A DNA stretch of 64,000 bases, from NCBI RefSeq assembly GCF_019969725.1, contig NZ_JAHXYW010000002.1, forward strand, positions 434,001 to 498,000, written 5' to 3'. Positions 45,171 through 55,266 of this stretch are shown here, one piece after another. How positions within the stretch are numbered: position 1 is the stretch's first letter; each line of letters begins with the position of its first letter. Under the pieces are notes generated by a model that was given only the letters and a program-made list of their open reading frames with translations, did not search any database and was not told the DNA's origin. The translations under genes were made by a program, and so were the position numbers. The stretch comes from Neobacillus bataviensis (lineage in GTDB: Bacteria > Bacillota > Bacilli > Bacillales_B > DSM-18226).

Positions 45171-46511
45171 ATGACCCTTATAAGTAGGAAAGCCGTATCT
45201 GCCATCGTGTTAGCAGCAAGTGTTTTTGCCTCAAGTTTTTCCGGACTTACTGTAAAAGCGGAAGAAGCGGGGCAAACGACAAATTGGACACGGGAACAGG
45301 TGTCAAAAATCGAACTGAATCAAGATAATACCTTGCCTTATACGGATATAAGCAAGCTGGATAAATTGGCACCAGGTTATCACATTTGGGACACATGGCC
45401 ACTGTTGGACCGCGATGGAAATATCGCTTCCGTAAAAGGCTGGAAAGTGATTTTTGCCCTATCGGCTCCAAGTAATGTGCTGCCTGGAAAGGTGCATGAC
45501 ATTGCAACCATCCGCTATTTTTACTCGAAAAATGGCAAGGATTGGACACTTGGCGGGACACTTTTTCCAGAAGGAGCTTCATTGGGTTCTCGTGAATGGG
45601 CTGGATCCGCAATGGTGGATAATGGAAAAATTCACGCATTCTATACAGCAACCGGGCATAGAGGAGAAGAGCGGTTGACATTTGAGCAGCGCATTGCAGA
45701 GGCAACCGGAGATATAATTGCTGATAGCAATGGAGTTCATTTTGAAAATTGGGGTAAACACAAAATTATTTTAGAGCCGGATGGCAAATATTATGAGACG
45801 AAGGAACAAGCTCAGCAAGGTGAAGGCGGCGGCTACGCTTTCCGTGATCCGATGTGGTTCAAAGACCCGAAAACGAATAAGGAATATATTTTGTTTGAAG
45901 GGAATTCAGGCGGCGCTGTAGGAAATCGCACATTTAAACAAGAGTATGCAGGAAGCTCCGAATATACCAGCAAGCACCCGGTACCGGCAGGAGCTGTTCA
46001 TGCGAATGGGAACATTGGTATCGCAGAAGTAGTGAATGGTGATCCTACCAATCTTAAAATGCTGCCTCCTCTCCTGGAAGCAAATTATGTAAACGAAGAA
46101 TTGGAACGCCCGCATATTGTGGTAAAGGACAAAAAATATTATCTATTTACGGACAGCCATATCAATAAATATGCTGAAGGGCTGCAGGGACCTGAAGGTA
46201 TGTATGGATTTGTTTCCGATACCTTGATCGGCAGTTATCAGCCGCTAAATGAAAGTGGTCTGGTTTTAGCCAATCCTCCTGGAAATCCGTACCAAGCGTA
46301 TTCATGGCTTGTCCTTCCTAATTTGAATGTGGTCGGGTTTTCTCATTTTGGCGATTTGGGCAACATGTCCATTGGTGATGTTGGAAACCAATCACCAGAA
46401 TTCCAATTTAGCCATTTTGGAGGCACATTGGCGCCGACAATCCAGCTATCCATCAAAGGCGATACAACAAAAATCGCAAAAGAGTTATCACCTGGCTGGA
46501 TCAAACAATAA
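45171..46511 (+). CDS. Levansucrase-type GH68 fructosyltransferase 2
   Basis: A 446-residue secreted GH68 paralogue. Signal peptide ends near LTVKA. Triad residues are D74 (IWDTWPL), D226 (FRDPMWF) and E312 (ELERPHIVV). It differs from the first copy by SREWAGSAMV and an insertion near the C-terminus (FGDLGNMSIGDVGNQSPEF). RBS AAAAGGAGA lies just before the ATG, 26 bases after copy 1. It is co-transcribed. Product size or linkage may differ between copies, which is not readable from sequence. Confidence 0.9.
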   Translation: MTLISRKAVSAIVLAASVFASSFSGLTVKAEEAGQTTNWTREQVSKIELNQDNTLPYTDISKLDKLAPGYHIWDTWPLLDRDGNIASVKGWKVIFALSAPSNVLPGKVHDIATIRYFYSKNGKDWTLGGTLFPEGASLGSREWAGSAMVDNGKIHAFYTATGHRGEERLTFEQRIAEATGDIIADSNGVHFENWGKHKIILEPDGKYYETKEQAQQGEGGGYAFRDPMWFKDPKTNKEYILFEGNSGGAVGNRTFKQEYAGSSEYTSKHPVPAGAVHANGNIGIAEVVNGDPTNLKMLPPLLEANYVNEELERPHIVVKDKKYYLFTDSHINKYAEGLQGPEGMYGFVSDTLIGSYQPLNESGLVLANPPGNPYQAYSWLVLPNLNVVGFSHFGDLGNMSIGDVGNQSPEFQFSHFGGTLAPTIQLSIKGDTTKIAKELSPGWIKQ

Positions 46512-46523
46512 GGAAATCATTTG

Positions 46524-46606
46524 ACCGGTTCCCGCGCTCCAATCGCTCACTAAGAGACCATATAAGCGTGAGTGGAACCGGTTCCTGAACTTTAATCGGT
46601 CACTTA
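46524..46606 (+). repeat. Direct and inverted repeat between levansucrase 2 and 3
   Basis: An imperfect direct repeat of about 27 bp (ACCGGTTCC-N8-AATCG-N-TCACT) starts at 46524 and 46577. The first copy also pairs with GTGAG (46568-46572) and GGAACCGGT (46574-46582), so a long stem can form. No U-tract follows. Confidence 0.65.
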
Positions 46607-46676
46607 ATAATTATGGTTCATCAACAAAGTTTTTAACAAAGCCAAAAGTAAGAAGACATTTGGGGGAACACTTCTC

Positions 46677-48023
46677 ATGAACCGGAACAAAGCTAAAAAA
46701 AGCAAATCTATCATAGCAGCTATTATCGGACTTTATATTATCTTCATATCCATTGTTGGTCCAACCGTTTCAGCCCAAGAAAATACAGATACATTCAACT
46801 GGACCAGAGAAAATGTTAGCAAATTAACAATTAATGATCAAAATACAGCTCCGACATTTAATAAAGATGAACTAGTTAAACTTTCATCAGACTATTATAT
46901 TTGGGATGCATGGCCATTGCAGGATTTGAACGGTCATCCAGCTGTAGTAAATGGTTTTAAAATAATTTTCGCCCTCTCGGTACCGAAGGATGTCCTTCCG
47001 GGAAAACGTCATGATCTAGCTCAAATTCAATATTTCTATTCAAAAGACGGAAAGAGCTGGGAGTCAGGGGGACCCGTTTTTAAAGCTGGTGAAGCATTGG
47101 GGTCCAGGCAATGGGCTGGCTGTTCCATCGTTAATAAAGATGGGCGATTGCAAATCTTCTACACAGCCACAGGACAAAAAAATGAAAGTCAGCTAAGCTA
47201 TGATCAACGTCTGGCAACTGCAACGGCGGATATTCGTACAACCAACACCGGTGTGACGTTTAAGAATTGGTCCAAACATCAAATAATTCTTGAAGCTGAT
47301 GGCAAATACTATCAAACAGAGGAACAGACAGGAAATAAAGAATCTTCCTATGCGTTTCGCGATCCGTATTTTTTCCAGGATCCAAAGACCGGGGAAGAAT
47401 ATCTTTTATTTGAAGCAAACACTGCTGGAAAGCTTGAAGACCGTCCATATAAAAATGAATATATTGGTTCCGAAGAATTTCGCCTGAATCATGCAATCCC
47501 AGAAGGTTCAAAAGCTTTTAATGGCAGCATTGGTATTGCCAAAGCAACCAATAAGGATTTATCCAAATTTGAATTGCTGCCGCCTCTATTAGAAGCAAAT
47601 TATGTCAATGACGAACTGGAGCGGCCAAGTGTAATCGTAAAAGGAAACAGCTACTATCTTTTTACGAAAACACACACGGAGAAATTTGCTCCTGGGCTTG
47701 ACGCTCCGGAAGGATTATATGGATTTACTTCAGACTCTCTCATTGGAGGCTATCATCCGTTAAATAATAGCGGACTGGTTATTGCTAATCCAACGGATAA
47801 TCCGTATCAGGCATATTCCTGGATGGTCATGCCGAATGGCACTGTTATTAGTTTTGTGAATTATGTTAATGTGGACGGTAAAGATATGTATGAAGTTGGC
47901 GAGCAGTCTCCGGAGTATCAAATGGAGCATTTCGGCGGTATGCTGGCACCGTCTTTAAAAATATCGATCACACGTGATGAAACCAAGGTTCTTCATGAAA
48001 AGCAGCAAGGGGTTTTTAAATAA
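46677..48023 (+). CDS. Levansucrase-type GH68 fructosyltransferase 3
   Basis: A 448-residue secreted GH68 paralogue with signal peptide ending TVSA. Triad residues are D77 (IWDAWPL), D229 (FRDPYFF) and E315 (ELERPSVIV). Ala replaces the usual Thr/Ser after the nucleophile and Ser replaces His in ERPHV, so activity or specificity may be altered. It is closer to copy 2 than to copy 1 (shared LPGKxHD and ANYVNxELERP blocks). RBS GGGGG lies nine bases before the ATG. A 165-bp gap with a stem-forming repeat separates it from copy 2. Confidence 0.88.
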   Translation: MNRNKAKKSKSIIAAIIGLYIIFISIVGPTVSAQENTDTFNWTRENVSKLTINDQNTAPTFNKDELVKLSSDYYIWDAWPLQDLNGHPAVVNGFKIIFALSVPKDVLPGKRHDLAQIQYFYSKDGKSWESGGPVFKAGEALGSRQWAGCSIVNKDGRLQIFYTATGQKNESQLSYDQRLATATADIRTTNTGVTFKNWSKHQIILEADGKYYQTEEQTGNKESSYAFRDPYFFQDPKTGEEYLLFEANTAGKLEDRPYKNEYIGSEEFRLNHAIPEGSKAFNGSIGIAKATNKDLSKFELLPPLLEANYVNDELERPSVIVKGNSYYLFTKTHTEKFAPGLDAPEGLYGFTSDSLIGGYHPLNNSGLVIANPTDNPYQAYSWMVMPNGTVISFVNYVNVDGKDMYEVGEQSPEYQMEHFGGMLAPSLKISITRDETKVLHEKQQGVFK

Positions 48024-48032
48024 GATACAGTT

Positions 48033-48061
48033 GTGGCGTTCAGTTTTCTGCTGAACGCCAC
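48033..48061 (+). terminator. Hairpin after the third levansucrase
   Basis: A perfect 11-bp stem, GTGGCGTTCAG with CTGAACGCCAC, and a 7-base loop. It lacks a U-tract, so it may be a weak terminator or a stabiliser. Confidence 0.6.
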
Positions 48062-48152
48062 TGTGTATTATGAAAATAATTGTCATTATTTACCTGAAGA
48101 GCAATCTGCTGCATGATGTGAAACAGACTAATTCAGAAATTCAAGGTGGAAG

Positions 48153-49559
48153 ATGAACATTCAAGAGGAACAGAAAGAAGCAAAAGATTTTGCACAAGAA
48201 TTATTACCGCTATTAGGCGGAAAGGAAAATATTATTAATTTCACTCATTGCACGACTCGATTGCGTTTTGAACTTTTAGATGAGAGCAAGGTAAATAAAG
48301 TTGGAATAGATAAACTGAACAGTGTACATGGAACTTTTTCCCGAATGGGACTTTTCCAAATTATTTTAGGTCCCGGGATTGTTAATAAAGTATACAGGGC
48401 CTTACTTGAAACAAAATTGACACCTGTTTCCGGCATATCTCCTGCAGAACCGCCAAAGGTGAAAATGAATCCTTTTATTCGATTTGCGAGGACCTTGTCC
48501 AATATTTTTGTTCCAATTATTCCGGCTATTGTTGCAAGTGGTTTATTAATGGGACTGATAGGAATGATCAAGGTGTTTCAGTGGGCACCACCCGAAACCT
48601 CATTAATGCGAATGCTCGATATCTTTTCAAGTGCGGCATTTATTATTTTACCGATATTAATTGGTTTTAGTGCAGCAAAGGAATTTGGCGGCAATCCCAT
48701 TTTGGGGGCAGTGATAGGCGGAATTTTAACTCATCCTTCGCTATTAAATCCTGTCAAGCTTGGATATAAAGTACCGGAATATATGGAGGTTCTCGGGGTT
48801 GATATTCCTTTAATAGGCTATCAGGGAACGGTGATACCGATCTTGCTTTCCGTCTTTATTATGAGTAAGCTCGAAATGCGCTTGAGGAAAATGGTACCAA
48901 GTTCATTGGATTTATTTTTAATCCCATTTCTAGTCATTATTTCGATTGGTTTTATTTCACTTTTAATTATTGGTCCGATCTCATTATTCATCGGTGATAT
49001 GATGACCAATACGTTTGAGCTAATTTATAAATATGGAGGGGGTATAGCCGGGTTTTTATTTGGCGGCTTATATTCTCTTATTGTGGTAACCGGGCTGCAT
49101 CATACTTTACATGCAGTTGAAATGGAATTGCTTGCAAATCCAAAGATAGGTGTTAACTTTTTATTGCCAATTTGGTCCATGGCCAATATGGCCCAAGGAG
49201 CAGCGGGGTTAGCCGTATTTTTTAAAACAAAGAATGAGAGACTGAAAAAAATTGCTATCCCATCAGCTTGTTCAGCTTTTTTAGGCATTATTGAACCGGT
49301 AATGTTTGGGATGAATATCAGACTGTTCAGACCATTTTTAGGTGCAGCCATAGGCGGCGCTTTTGGAGGGGCGTATGTGGTTCTTACTCATGTGGTGGCA
49401 AACTCTTATGGCTTAACAGGAATTCCCATGATCGCTATTGTGGCCCCAATAGGGATTTCGAATTTAATGCATTACCTTATTGGTCTTGGAATCTCTGTCG
49501 CAGCTGCGTTCATAGCCACTTTCATTCTTTGGGTGAAGGAAGAAACTGAGTCGTCTTGA
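48153..49559 (+). CDS. Sucrose-type PTS IIBC component (SacP/SacX-like)
   Basis: A 468-residue membrane protein. The N-terminal EIIB domain carries the phosphorylated Cys33 in NFTHCTTRLRF and is followed by an EIIC domain of about ten hydrophobic segments (GLHHTLHAVEMELL and FLGIIEPVMFGMNIRLFRPF are typical of sucrose/beta-glucoside IIC). No IIA domain is present, as in SacP, SacX and ScrA. The next gene is an antiterminator, so it may act as uptake system, as sensor, or both. RBS AAGGTGG precedes the ATG. Confidence 0.88.
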   Translation: MNIQEEQKEAKDFAQELLPLLGGKENIINFTHCTTRLRFELLDESKVNKVGIDKLNSVHGTFSRMGLFQIILGPGIVNKVYRALLETKLTPVSGISPAEPPKVKMNPFIRFARTLSNIFVPIIPAIVASGLLMGLIGMIKVFQWAPPETSLMRMLDIFSSAAFIILPILIGFSAAKEFGGNPILGAVIGGILTHPSLLNPVKLGYKVPEYMEVLGVDIPLIGYQGTVIPILLSVFIMSKLEMRLRKMVPSSLDLFLIPFLVIISIGFISLLIIGPISLFIGDMMTNTFELIYKYGGGIAGFLFGGLYSLIVVTGLHHTLHAVEMELLANPKIGVNFLLPIWSMANMAQGAAGLAVFFKTKNERLKKIAIPSACSAFLGIIEPVMFGMNIRLFRPFLGAAIGGAFGGAYVVLTHVVANSYGLTGIPMIAIVAPIGISNLMHYLIGLGISVAAAFIATFILWVKEETESS

Positions 49560-49600
49560 TTTTACAGCTATTGTAAGAGCAAAAGAGGGAAGGTGAAGAA

Positions 49601-50461
49601 ATGAGAATTAAAAAAATCCTAAATAATAGTGCGGTTGTAGTGAAAGACATCGACGGAGAAAAGATCGTGATGGGCGAAGGAATAGGATTCCAGAAACGAA
49701 AGAATGATCCTGTAAATCAAGCTAAAATTGATAAAGTGTTTGTTATGAGGGATGCAAATGAGCATAAAAAATTCGAAGAAATACTTCAATTATTGCCAGA
49801 AGAACATATACAACTAGCAGAAGAGATCATCACTTATGCAGAAAGGGAATTGGGCGTTACGGTAAATGAGCATATCCACGTCGCTTTTTCCGATCACCTA
49901 TCGTTTGCCATTGAGCGATTAACAAATGGCATTGCGATTAAAAATGCCCTGCTTGAGCAAATCAAAATTCTTTATGTAAAGGAATTTCAAATCGGACTTT
50001 GGGCAAAGGAGTTAATAAAAGAGAAACTCGGAGTAGACATTCCTGAAGATGAAGTAGGCAATATTGCGATGCATATCCATACGGCAAGAATGAATCGAGG
50101 GGATATGCAGGAAACGATAGACATTACTGCAACGATTCAGGAAATTACGAGAATCATTGAAAGTTGTTTAAATATCAATATTGTGGAAGATACGATGTCC
50201 TATGAACGATTAATTACCCATTTGCGCTTTTCGCTTAAAAGTCTATTAGCACATGAGACCAACCATGATTATGATCCAAAAATGGCTGAGATGATCCAGG
50301 AAAATTTTAAAGTAGCATTTGCTTGTGCACAAGAGGTTGGCCATTTTTTAGAGGGGAAATACAATATAAAATATCCAGATGCAGAGTTAATGTATATTTC
50401 CATGCATATTCAAAGATTCTATAATCGAGCTTTATCCGGAAACAACATATGTGAAAGCTGA
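49601..50461 (+). CDS. BglG/SacY-family transcription antiterminator
   Basis: A 286-residue antiterminator. The first 55 residues are the CAT RNA-binding domain (MRIKKILNNSAVVVKDIDGEKIVMGEGIGF). PRD1 (conserved His in NEHIHVAFSDHL and MHIHTARM) and PRD2 (ITHLRFSLKSL, MHIQRFYN) follow. PTS-dependent phosphorylation of these histidines sets activity. It is adjacent to the sucrose-type IIBC as in sacX-sacY. Its RNA targets are very probably the two leader elements at 40875 and 43623. Which of SacT or SacY it matches more closely cannot be told here. Confidence 0.9.
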   Translation: MRIKKILNNSAVVVKDIDGEKIVMGEGIGFQKRKNDPVNQAKIDKVFVMRDANEHKKFEEILQLLPEEHIQLAEEIITYAERELGVTVNEHIHVAFSDHLSFAIERLTNGIAIKNALLEQIKILYVKEFQIGLWAKELIKEKLGVDIPEDEVGNIAMHIHTARMNRGDMQETIDITATIQEITRIIESCLNINIVEDTMSYERLITHLRFSLKSLLAHETNHDYDPKMAEMIQENFKVAFACAQEVGHFLEGKYNIKYPDAELMYISMHIQRFYNRALSGNNICES

Positions 50462-50497
50462 TGTCAATACCAAGTCGCTTTTCTTAACTTTCGGCAA

Positions 50498-50529
50498 AAA
50501 AGGTCTGCCATGATCCCGGCAGACCTTTT
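50498..50529. terminator. Bidirectional terminator
   Basis: A perfect 12-bp stem, AAAAGGTCTGCC with GGCAGACCTTTT, and an 8-base loop lie between convergent genes. Confidence 0.88.
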
Positions 50530-50539
50530 CGATGACCAC

Positions 50540-53500
50540 TTACTTGGTCTCGCTTATCGTTTTTGTTAGGACATCGATGACATAGTTCTTTGTATTCTTA
50601 CTAATAGAACCGCCGTCCTCTTTAAAGATGGTGGACTTTGTGGAGTCAGTTGGTTCGATATGAACAGGTACTTGTGTCTGTCCTGCTTGAAGGGTAAAGG
50701 ATTGAGTGAAATTCATATCATTTCCGACTGTCACTTTTTCTCCATTGATGGTGAAGTCAGAACCCTTAATCGCATTCCCATTGACGGTCATAGTCATACC
50801 ATTCACATCAATTTGACTGACTGCCAGCGGCATATCAATCCAGCGTAAAATCGTATCCTGTACCACCATTTTGTTGTTGCCTTGGTTCGTGACCACAATT
50901 TTCATATCGGTTCCTGGGGCACCATAGCCGTAGTTACTGATATCGTCATCCGAATGATCAGATGGCGTATGATCTGTCAAACCTTCATGATCCCAGCTAT
51001 TGTCCCTCGTATATTTATACGTAAGCTCTGTTCCTTCCTCAAGCTCCACTGTGTATTCCCAATCAGGCGTCACAGCCCCATTCCGGCTCATAGACCAAGC
51101 ACTAGTGTTCCACCCATTTAAGCTGCCTGGTATATTGATTTGAGCTGACAATGGAGTGTAATCCGGTGCATGCACCTTAAAGGTTACTTGTACCATAACA
51201 ATTTCCGGTGTTACACTTACTGTGTTTGAATCCACATAGTTTCCAGCCTGATCATAAACACGAACTTGGTATTTATAAGTGGTACCATTTGCTACCTGAT
51301 AATCACGGAAGGAAGTGGTATTGCCGTCCAATGTTGAAAGAATTTGGCTGTCACGGTAAATGACCGTTTTAAAGGGCTGATCCGGCTGAATGAGTTTCCA
51401 GTTCAAGTTGACCTGACCGGATTCCTTGATCGGAGTGTCCAAAGTAACATCATCAGCAGGCGGGGCAGTATCAGATGTGCTGTGTGAAAAGGTTACTTTA
51501 CCAGTAACTGAGTAAACCCATGTATTTCCTAAATCCGGCGTAAAGGCCATTCGGTATTCATATGTTCCCGCCTCATACGCTGTAAAGCTTCCCTGAAACT
51601 CATTTGCCTGGTCTCCCTGAGCCTGTCCATTATACAGGGCTTGGTAAGATGTCCAAGCGGTTTGGCCATTCATTCTTACTTGAAGCTCGGCCATAATTCC
51701 TTCTGCTGCACCAGTTTCAGTCGCACCTGCCAGGTAAAAAGCGGCTTTAACATTGGAGGCCTGCGCCAGATTCAATTCCCCGTTGTCTAAAGTAGTCAGT
51801 TCCGTAATACTAGCTTTTGCAGCATCGTAATGAGGCACAAGGCCGGATGAGGCAGCTGGTACAGATTCATTCCCACTTTCATTCACGGCCGTCACAGTAA
51901 AATAGTAGGTACGACCATTATTTAAATCGGAAATGTTCACAGATGTACCTTCTGTTTCCTTCACTTTTGTCCATAATCCACCTGAAACAGTAGACTGATA
52001 GACATTGTATTTTATACCTGTTCCTGTCCAGCTTAAAGTAACTTCCTTAGAACCAGCTGTACCGGTAACTTCTTTAACAGGCTGCGGTTGTTTAACTTCA
52101 TTAACTGTTATTAACATTCTTCCCGATTCTGCAGGAACTGTTAATGACAGCTTGCCATCTTTCGTTGTCGTCACATATTTACGATCCAATTGATCCATAA
52201 AACGAAGACCATTCGCGAGCAGCTCTTTTGTATCGATATCAACTGTTTGTGTGGTTTTCCCTCTGTTGATAATGACAAGGCCGGATTTTGATTCTTTTGT
52301 CCGGACATAGGCTAATACGTCGCCATTTGCATAAATGTGGTGTAGATCCCCATAGGCAAATAGGTCGGCATTTTCCTTGCGGATTTGACCAATCTTTTGA
52401 TAGTGTGCAATAAGGTCTTTGTTTTCGTTCCCCCATGGATAGGTGCGTCGGTCATCTGGGTCTTTGGATCCTGTTTGACCCGCTTCATCTCCGTAATAAA
52501 TGGTCGGGGCTCCAGGGTAACCCATTTGCAGGATAGAAGCCAGCTTCAATCGCTTCACACCTTCATCGTATTTGTAGTTCGGATCTTGTTCCGCTCTGAA
52601 ATACGTATCCGTTCCATTACCTAACAGGAAGATTGCCCGAGCTGTATCATGGGATCCCATCAGGTTCATAAGGGCATAAAAAGCTTCCTTTGGATAGTCC
52701 TCCTGGATAGCGAGAAGGGTGTTTTGTGCATAAGCGGCATTACCGTTCTTTAGGTAATCCAAAATGGCTCCGCGGAAACGATAGTTCATGACTGAGTCAT
52801 ATTGATCCCCTAAGAAGTACTTTGATGCATCATCCCAAATTTCACCTAGAATAAGTGGCTCTTCTTCTTTTTGAAGTGTTTTTCCGGCTCCTATCATAGT
52901 CTTGGACTTCATTTGCTTGCGGAATTCCTGCCAGAAGGAACTGTCTACTTCATTAGCTACATCCAGGCGCCAGCCAGATGAACCTCGATCAATCCATGTT
53001 TTTCCTACTGAGTCCTTGTCATAAAAAATATAATTTGCCAATGCTGTGTTGTTAAGCTCACTTGGGTGATCAACCTTTGTGCCCTCAACTGATTTGAACA
53101 CAGGCAGACTATCGTAGCCCCACCAGCCTTCATATTTATAGTGCTCACCTGTCGAAACACCGTTGACTTTTTCATTTGGAACTTTAACATTTTCAATATG
53201 GAACCAGTTTTCAAAGCCGTAGGGGCTAAAGGTTTGTCCTTCAGCAATAAGTTGCTGTTTGGCCTTATCCTTTGCTGCAGTTTCAGACAATTTTTTGTTA
53301 TGCATTAAATCGTAAATACGAGACCAGTATTCGTAGGCACCCACTGTTTTATATTTGTGGTAGCGGTCAAAATAGATGGAATCATCAGCCACATGATTAA
53401 ATACCCCGTCCAAAATCAGGTGCATGTTCCGTTTAGATAATTCCTTGACGAAATCCTTGAATTCTTTTTCCGAGCCAAACATCGGATCCACCTGTTTATA

Positions 53501-54964
53501 GTCTGCTGCATCATATTTATGGTTGGACGGTGCAAGTGCAATGGGGTTTAAATATAGTGTATTGACGCCAAGTGATTGAAGGTAATCAAGCTTCGCCTTA
53601 ATACCAGCAATGTCGCCGCCAAAGAAGTCGTTTGTAAATTCCCCGTCCCCTGTGTAGGAGCCAGTATCTTGTTCATATGGATTATCAGGCAAGGATGACC
53701 AGGAGTCGGGATGTTCGATTGGCTGGCTGCCTCGGGCTCCAATCTGATCCTTTACATGGTCATTTGCTTTGTTGCCGTTATAAAAACGATCCGGATATAT
53801 TTGATAAACAACAGCTTCCTTCATCCAATCCGGTGTTTGATAGCCCGGGTCGAAAACGGTCAATTGGAAGAGTCCTGCATTTTTATCCTCCGCTTTACCG
53901 GTATGCCCTTCCTGTGTGTCTTCTCCGTATTCCACTGTTGTATCCTGATCCCCGACAATGAATTTATAGCCGTGAACTCCTTTGTCAGACGGTGTAAAGG
54001 TAGCTTCCCAGAACTCAATGGCACCTTTGTCTTTTGTGTCTGACCAGCCTGCATTCTTCATTGAAAGAACCTTTGTTGTGCCTGTATTATAATTTTTCAC
54101 ATATAGGCTGGCTCTGGTCAGGTCACCCTTTTTAGCCGATACCCGTAATGTGACCGGCTGTCCTGCAGGAATCGCTCCAAACGGTGAACGGTAAACTTGG
54201 TCCCAGGAATCATGATAAAGAGCATTTTTATCAATCAAGCCATCAGCTCCAGTCGGTTTATAATCTGTAGAAACTTCATTTGTTTGGTTGTTATAGAAAA
54301 ATGTGATTGTCTCATCAGAAAGTACATTCAGCTTTACATTGGACGCAGGATATGACTCTGTCCAGTCCTTACCCAATACAACCTTGTATTCGTAGTTTCC
54401 TTTTGGGACCTTTGCAGTAAAGGAATAGACGTTGTTAAAATGGGTGTCCTCCATCAACGCTGTTGAATCTGATGGGCTCCATGCAGGCCCTGCCTGAATG
54501 GCAGGTTGAATGGTTCCCGCTAGACGTGGCTGTTTGTCTCCTGGCAAGGGTGTATAGTGGGTACTATCGGTAATGGCGTGGGTGTTGTCATTGTAGTAAA
54601 AGGTGACTTCTTTTTGTGTGGTCAGAGCCAGTTTTATGTTAGGCCCACCAGGCTCTCCACCATCTCCGTAATTTTCGGACCAGCTTCCTCCAAGGGCTAT
54701 TTTGTATTCATAATCACCAGCAGGCAATGTGCCAGAATAAGAATACAACCCATTTCCCTGGTAGGTCATTTGTGTTTTAGCGGAAGCGGGATCCCAATCT
54801 CCTGAACTTCCTAACTCTGTCTGCAGGCTGCCAACAAGTACAACTTGCTTTGGTGCTGTTTCTGCAGCTTTTGCTGTTTGACTTATTGCAAGTCCAGAAA
54901 ACAATTGAAGAATTAGCCCCACTGCGGTTACAAGGGACAGAAGTGCTTTGCGCTTTCTTTTCAT
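50540..54964 (-). CDS. Secreted amylopullulanase, GH13
   Basis: A 1474-residue secreted alpha-glucan hydrolase. Signal peptide (1-33, ends AKAAE); two X25-type starch-binding modules (about 40-140 and 145-240); an N-terminal beta domain (about 250-375); GH13 barrel with nucleophile D668 (GWRLDVANEV), acid/base E708 (LILGEIWDD) and D773 (GSHDTARA); then fibronectin type III repeats and a CBM20-like module (INIPGSLNGWNTSAW...). The type II pullulanase layout predicts cleavage of both alpha-1,6 and alpha-1,4 bonds. No SLH or LPXTG anchor is present. RBS AAGGAG precedes the ATG. It is divergent from a MalR-like repressor. A large single-chain protein with no frameshift seen. Confidence 0.9.
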   Translation of the reverse strand: MKRKRKALLSLVTAVGLILQLFSGLAISQTAKAAETAPKQVVLVGSLQTELGSSGDWDPASAKTQMTYQGNGLYSYSGTLPAGDYEYKIALGGSWSENYGDGGEPGGPNIKLALTTQKEVTFYYNDNTHAITDSTHYTPLPGDKQPRLAGTIQPAIQAGPAWSPSDSTALMEDTHFNNVYSFTAKVPKGNYEYKVVLGKDWTESYPASNVKLNVLSDETITFFYNNQTNEVSTDYKPTGADGLIDKNALYHDSWDQVYRSPFGAIPAGQPVTLRVSAKKGDLTRASLYVKNYNTGTTKVLSMKNAGWSDTKDKGAIEFWEATFTPSDKGVHGYKFIVGDQDTTVEYGEDTQEGHTGKAEDKNAGLFQLTVFDPGYQTPDWMKEAVVYQIYPDRFYNGNKANDHVKDQIGARGSQPIEHPDSWSSLPDNPYEQDTGSYTGDGEFTNDFFGGDIAGIKAKLDYLQSLGVNTLYLNPIALAPSNHKYDAADYKQVDPMFGSEKEFKDFVKELSKRNMHLILDGVFNHVADDSIYFDRYHKYKTVGAYEYWSRIYDLMHNKKLSETAAKDKAKQQLIAEGQTFSPYGFENWFHIENVKVPNEKVNGVSTGEHYKYEGWWGYDSLPVFKSVEGTKVDHPSELNNTALANYIFYDKDSVGKTWIDRGSSGWRLDVANEVDSSFWQEFRKQMKSKTMIGAGKTLQKEEEPLILGEIWDDASKYFLGDQYDSVMNYRFRGAILDYLKNGNAAYAQNTLLAIQEDYPKEAFYALMNLMGSHDTARAIFLLGNGTDTYFRAEQDPNYKYDEGVKRLKLASILQMGYPGAPTIYYGDEAGQTGSKDPDDRRTYPWGNENKDLIAHYQKIGQIRKENADLFAYGDLHHIYANGDVLAYVRTKESKSGLVIINRGKTTQTVDIDTKELLANGLRFMDQLDRKYVTTTKDGKLSLTVPAESGRMLITVNEVKQPQPVKEVTGTAGSKEVTLSWTGTGIKYNVYQSTVSGGLWTKVKETEGTSVNISDLNNGRTYYFTVTAVNESGNESVPAASSGLVPHYDAAKASITELTTLDNGELNLAQASNVKAAFYLAGATETGAAEGIMAELQVRMNGQTAWTSYQALYNGQAQGDQANEFQGSFTAYEAGTYEYRMAFTPDLGNTWVYSVTGKVTFSHSTSDTAPPADDVTLDTPIKESGQVNLNWKLIQPDQPFKTVIYRDSQILSTLDGNTTSFRDYQVANGTTYKYQVRVYDQAGNYVDSNTVSVTPEIVMVQVTFKVHAPDYTPLSAQINIPGSLNGWNTSAWSMSRNGAVTPDWEYTVELEEGTELTYKYTRDNSWDHEGLTDHTPSDHSDDDISNYGYGAPGTDMKIVVTNQGNNKMVVQDTILRWIDMPLAVSQIDVNGMTMTVNGNAIKGSDFTINGEKVTVGNDMNFTQSFTLQAGQTQVPVHIEPTDSTKSTIFKEDGGSISKNTKNYVIDVLTKTISETK

Positions 54965-55060
54965 GTAAAATCTCCTTCCTATTATTCTATTAATTTAGAA
55001 ATCGTTGGCATAATATTGCACAAAAAAAACCATATGTAAGAGGCTTAAGGGACAAGTTGT

Positions 55061-55088
55061 TTGTGCAAACGTTTGCGCAAACGATTTC
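55061..55088. promoter_or_regulatory. Operators between amylopullulanase and LacI genes
   Basis: The palindrome GCAAACGTTTGC (55065-55076) overlaps a second GCGCAAACGATT half-site (55075-55086). Both match LacI/MalR-type recognition. The rest of the 354-bp gap is AT-rich and shows no gene. Confidence 0.65.
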
Positions 55089-55266
55089 AAAATTTATTAT
55101 ATCTATTTCTTAATACAAATCAATAGGGAATCGGTATTAAAATCGAAATTTTCTGAAATATTTTTTCGGAAATTTTGATTTACCCTTTACCAGAAGGAAT
55201 TATCTCTTCAATAATTCAGAATTGAAGTGTCTTTATTTTTAGCTGTATAAATGATTGTCTACACTT

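Noticed and set aside
46524..46582. Rho-independent terminator between levansucrases 2 and 3
   Set aside because: The stem is strong but no U-tract follows, so it is listed as a repeat.
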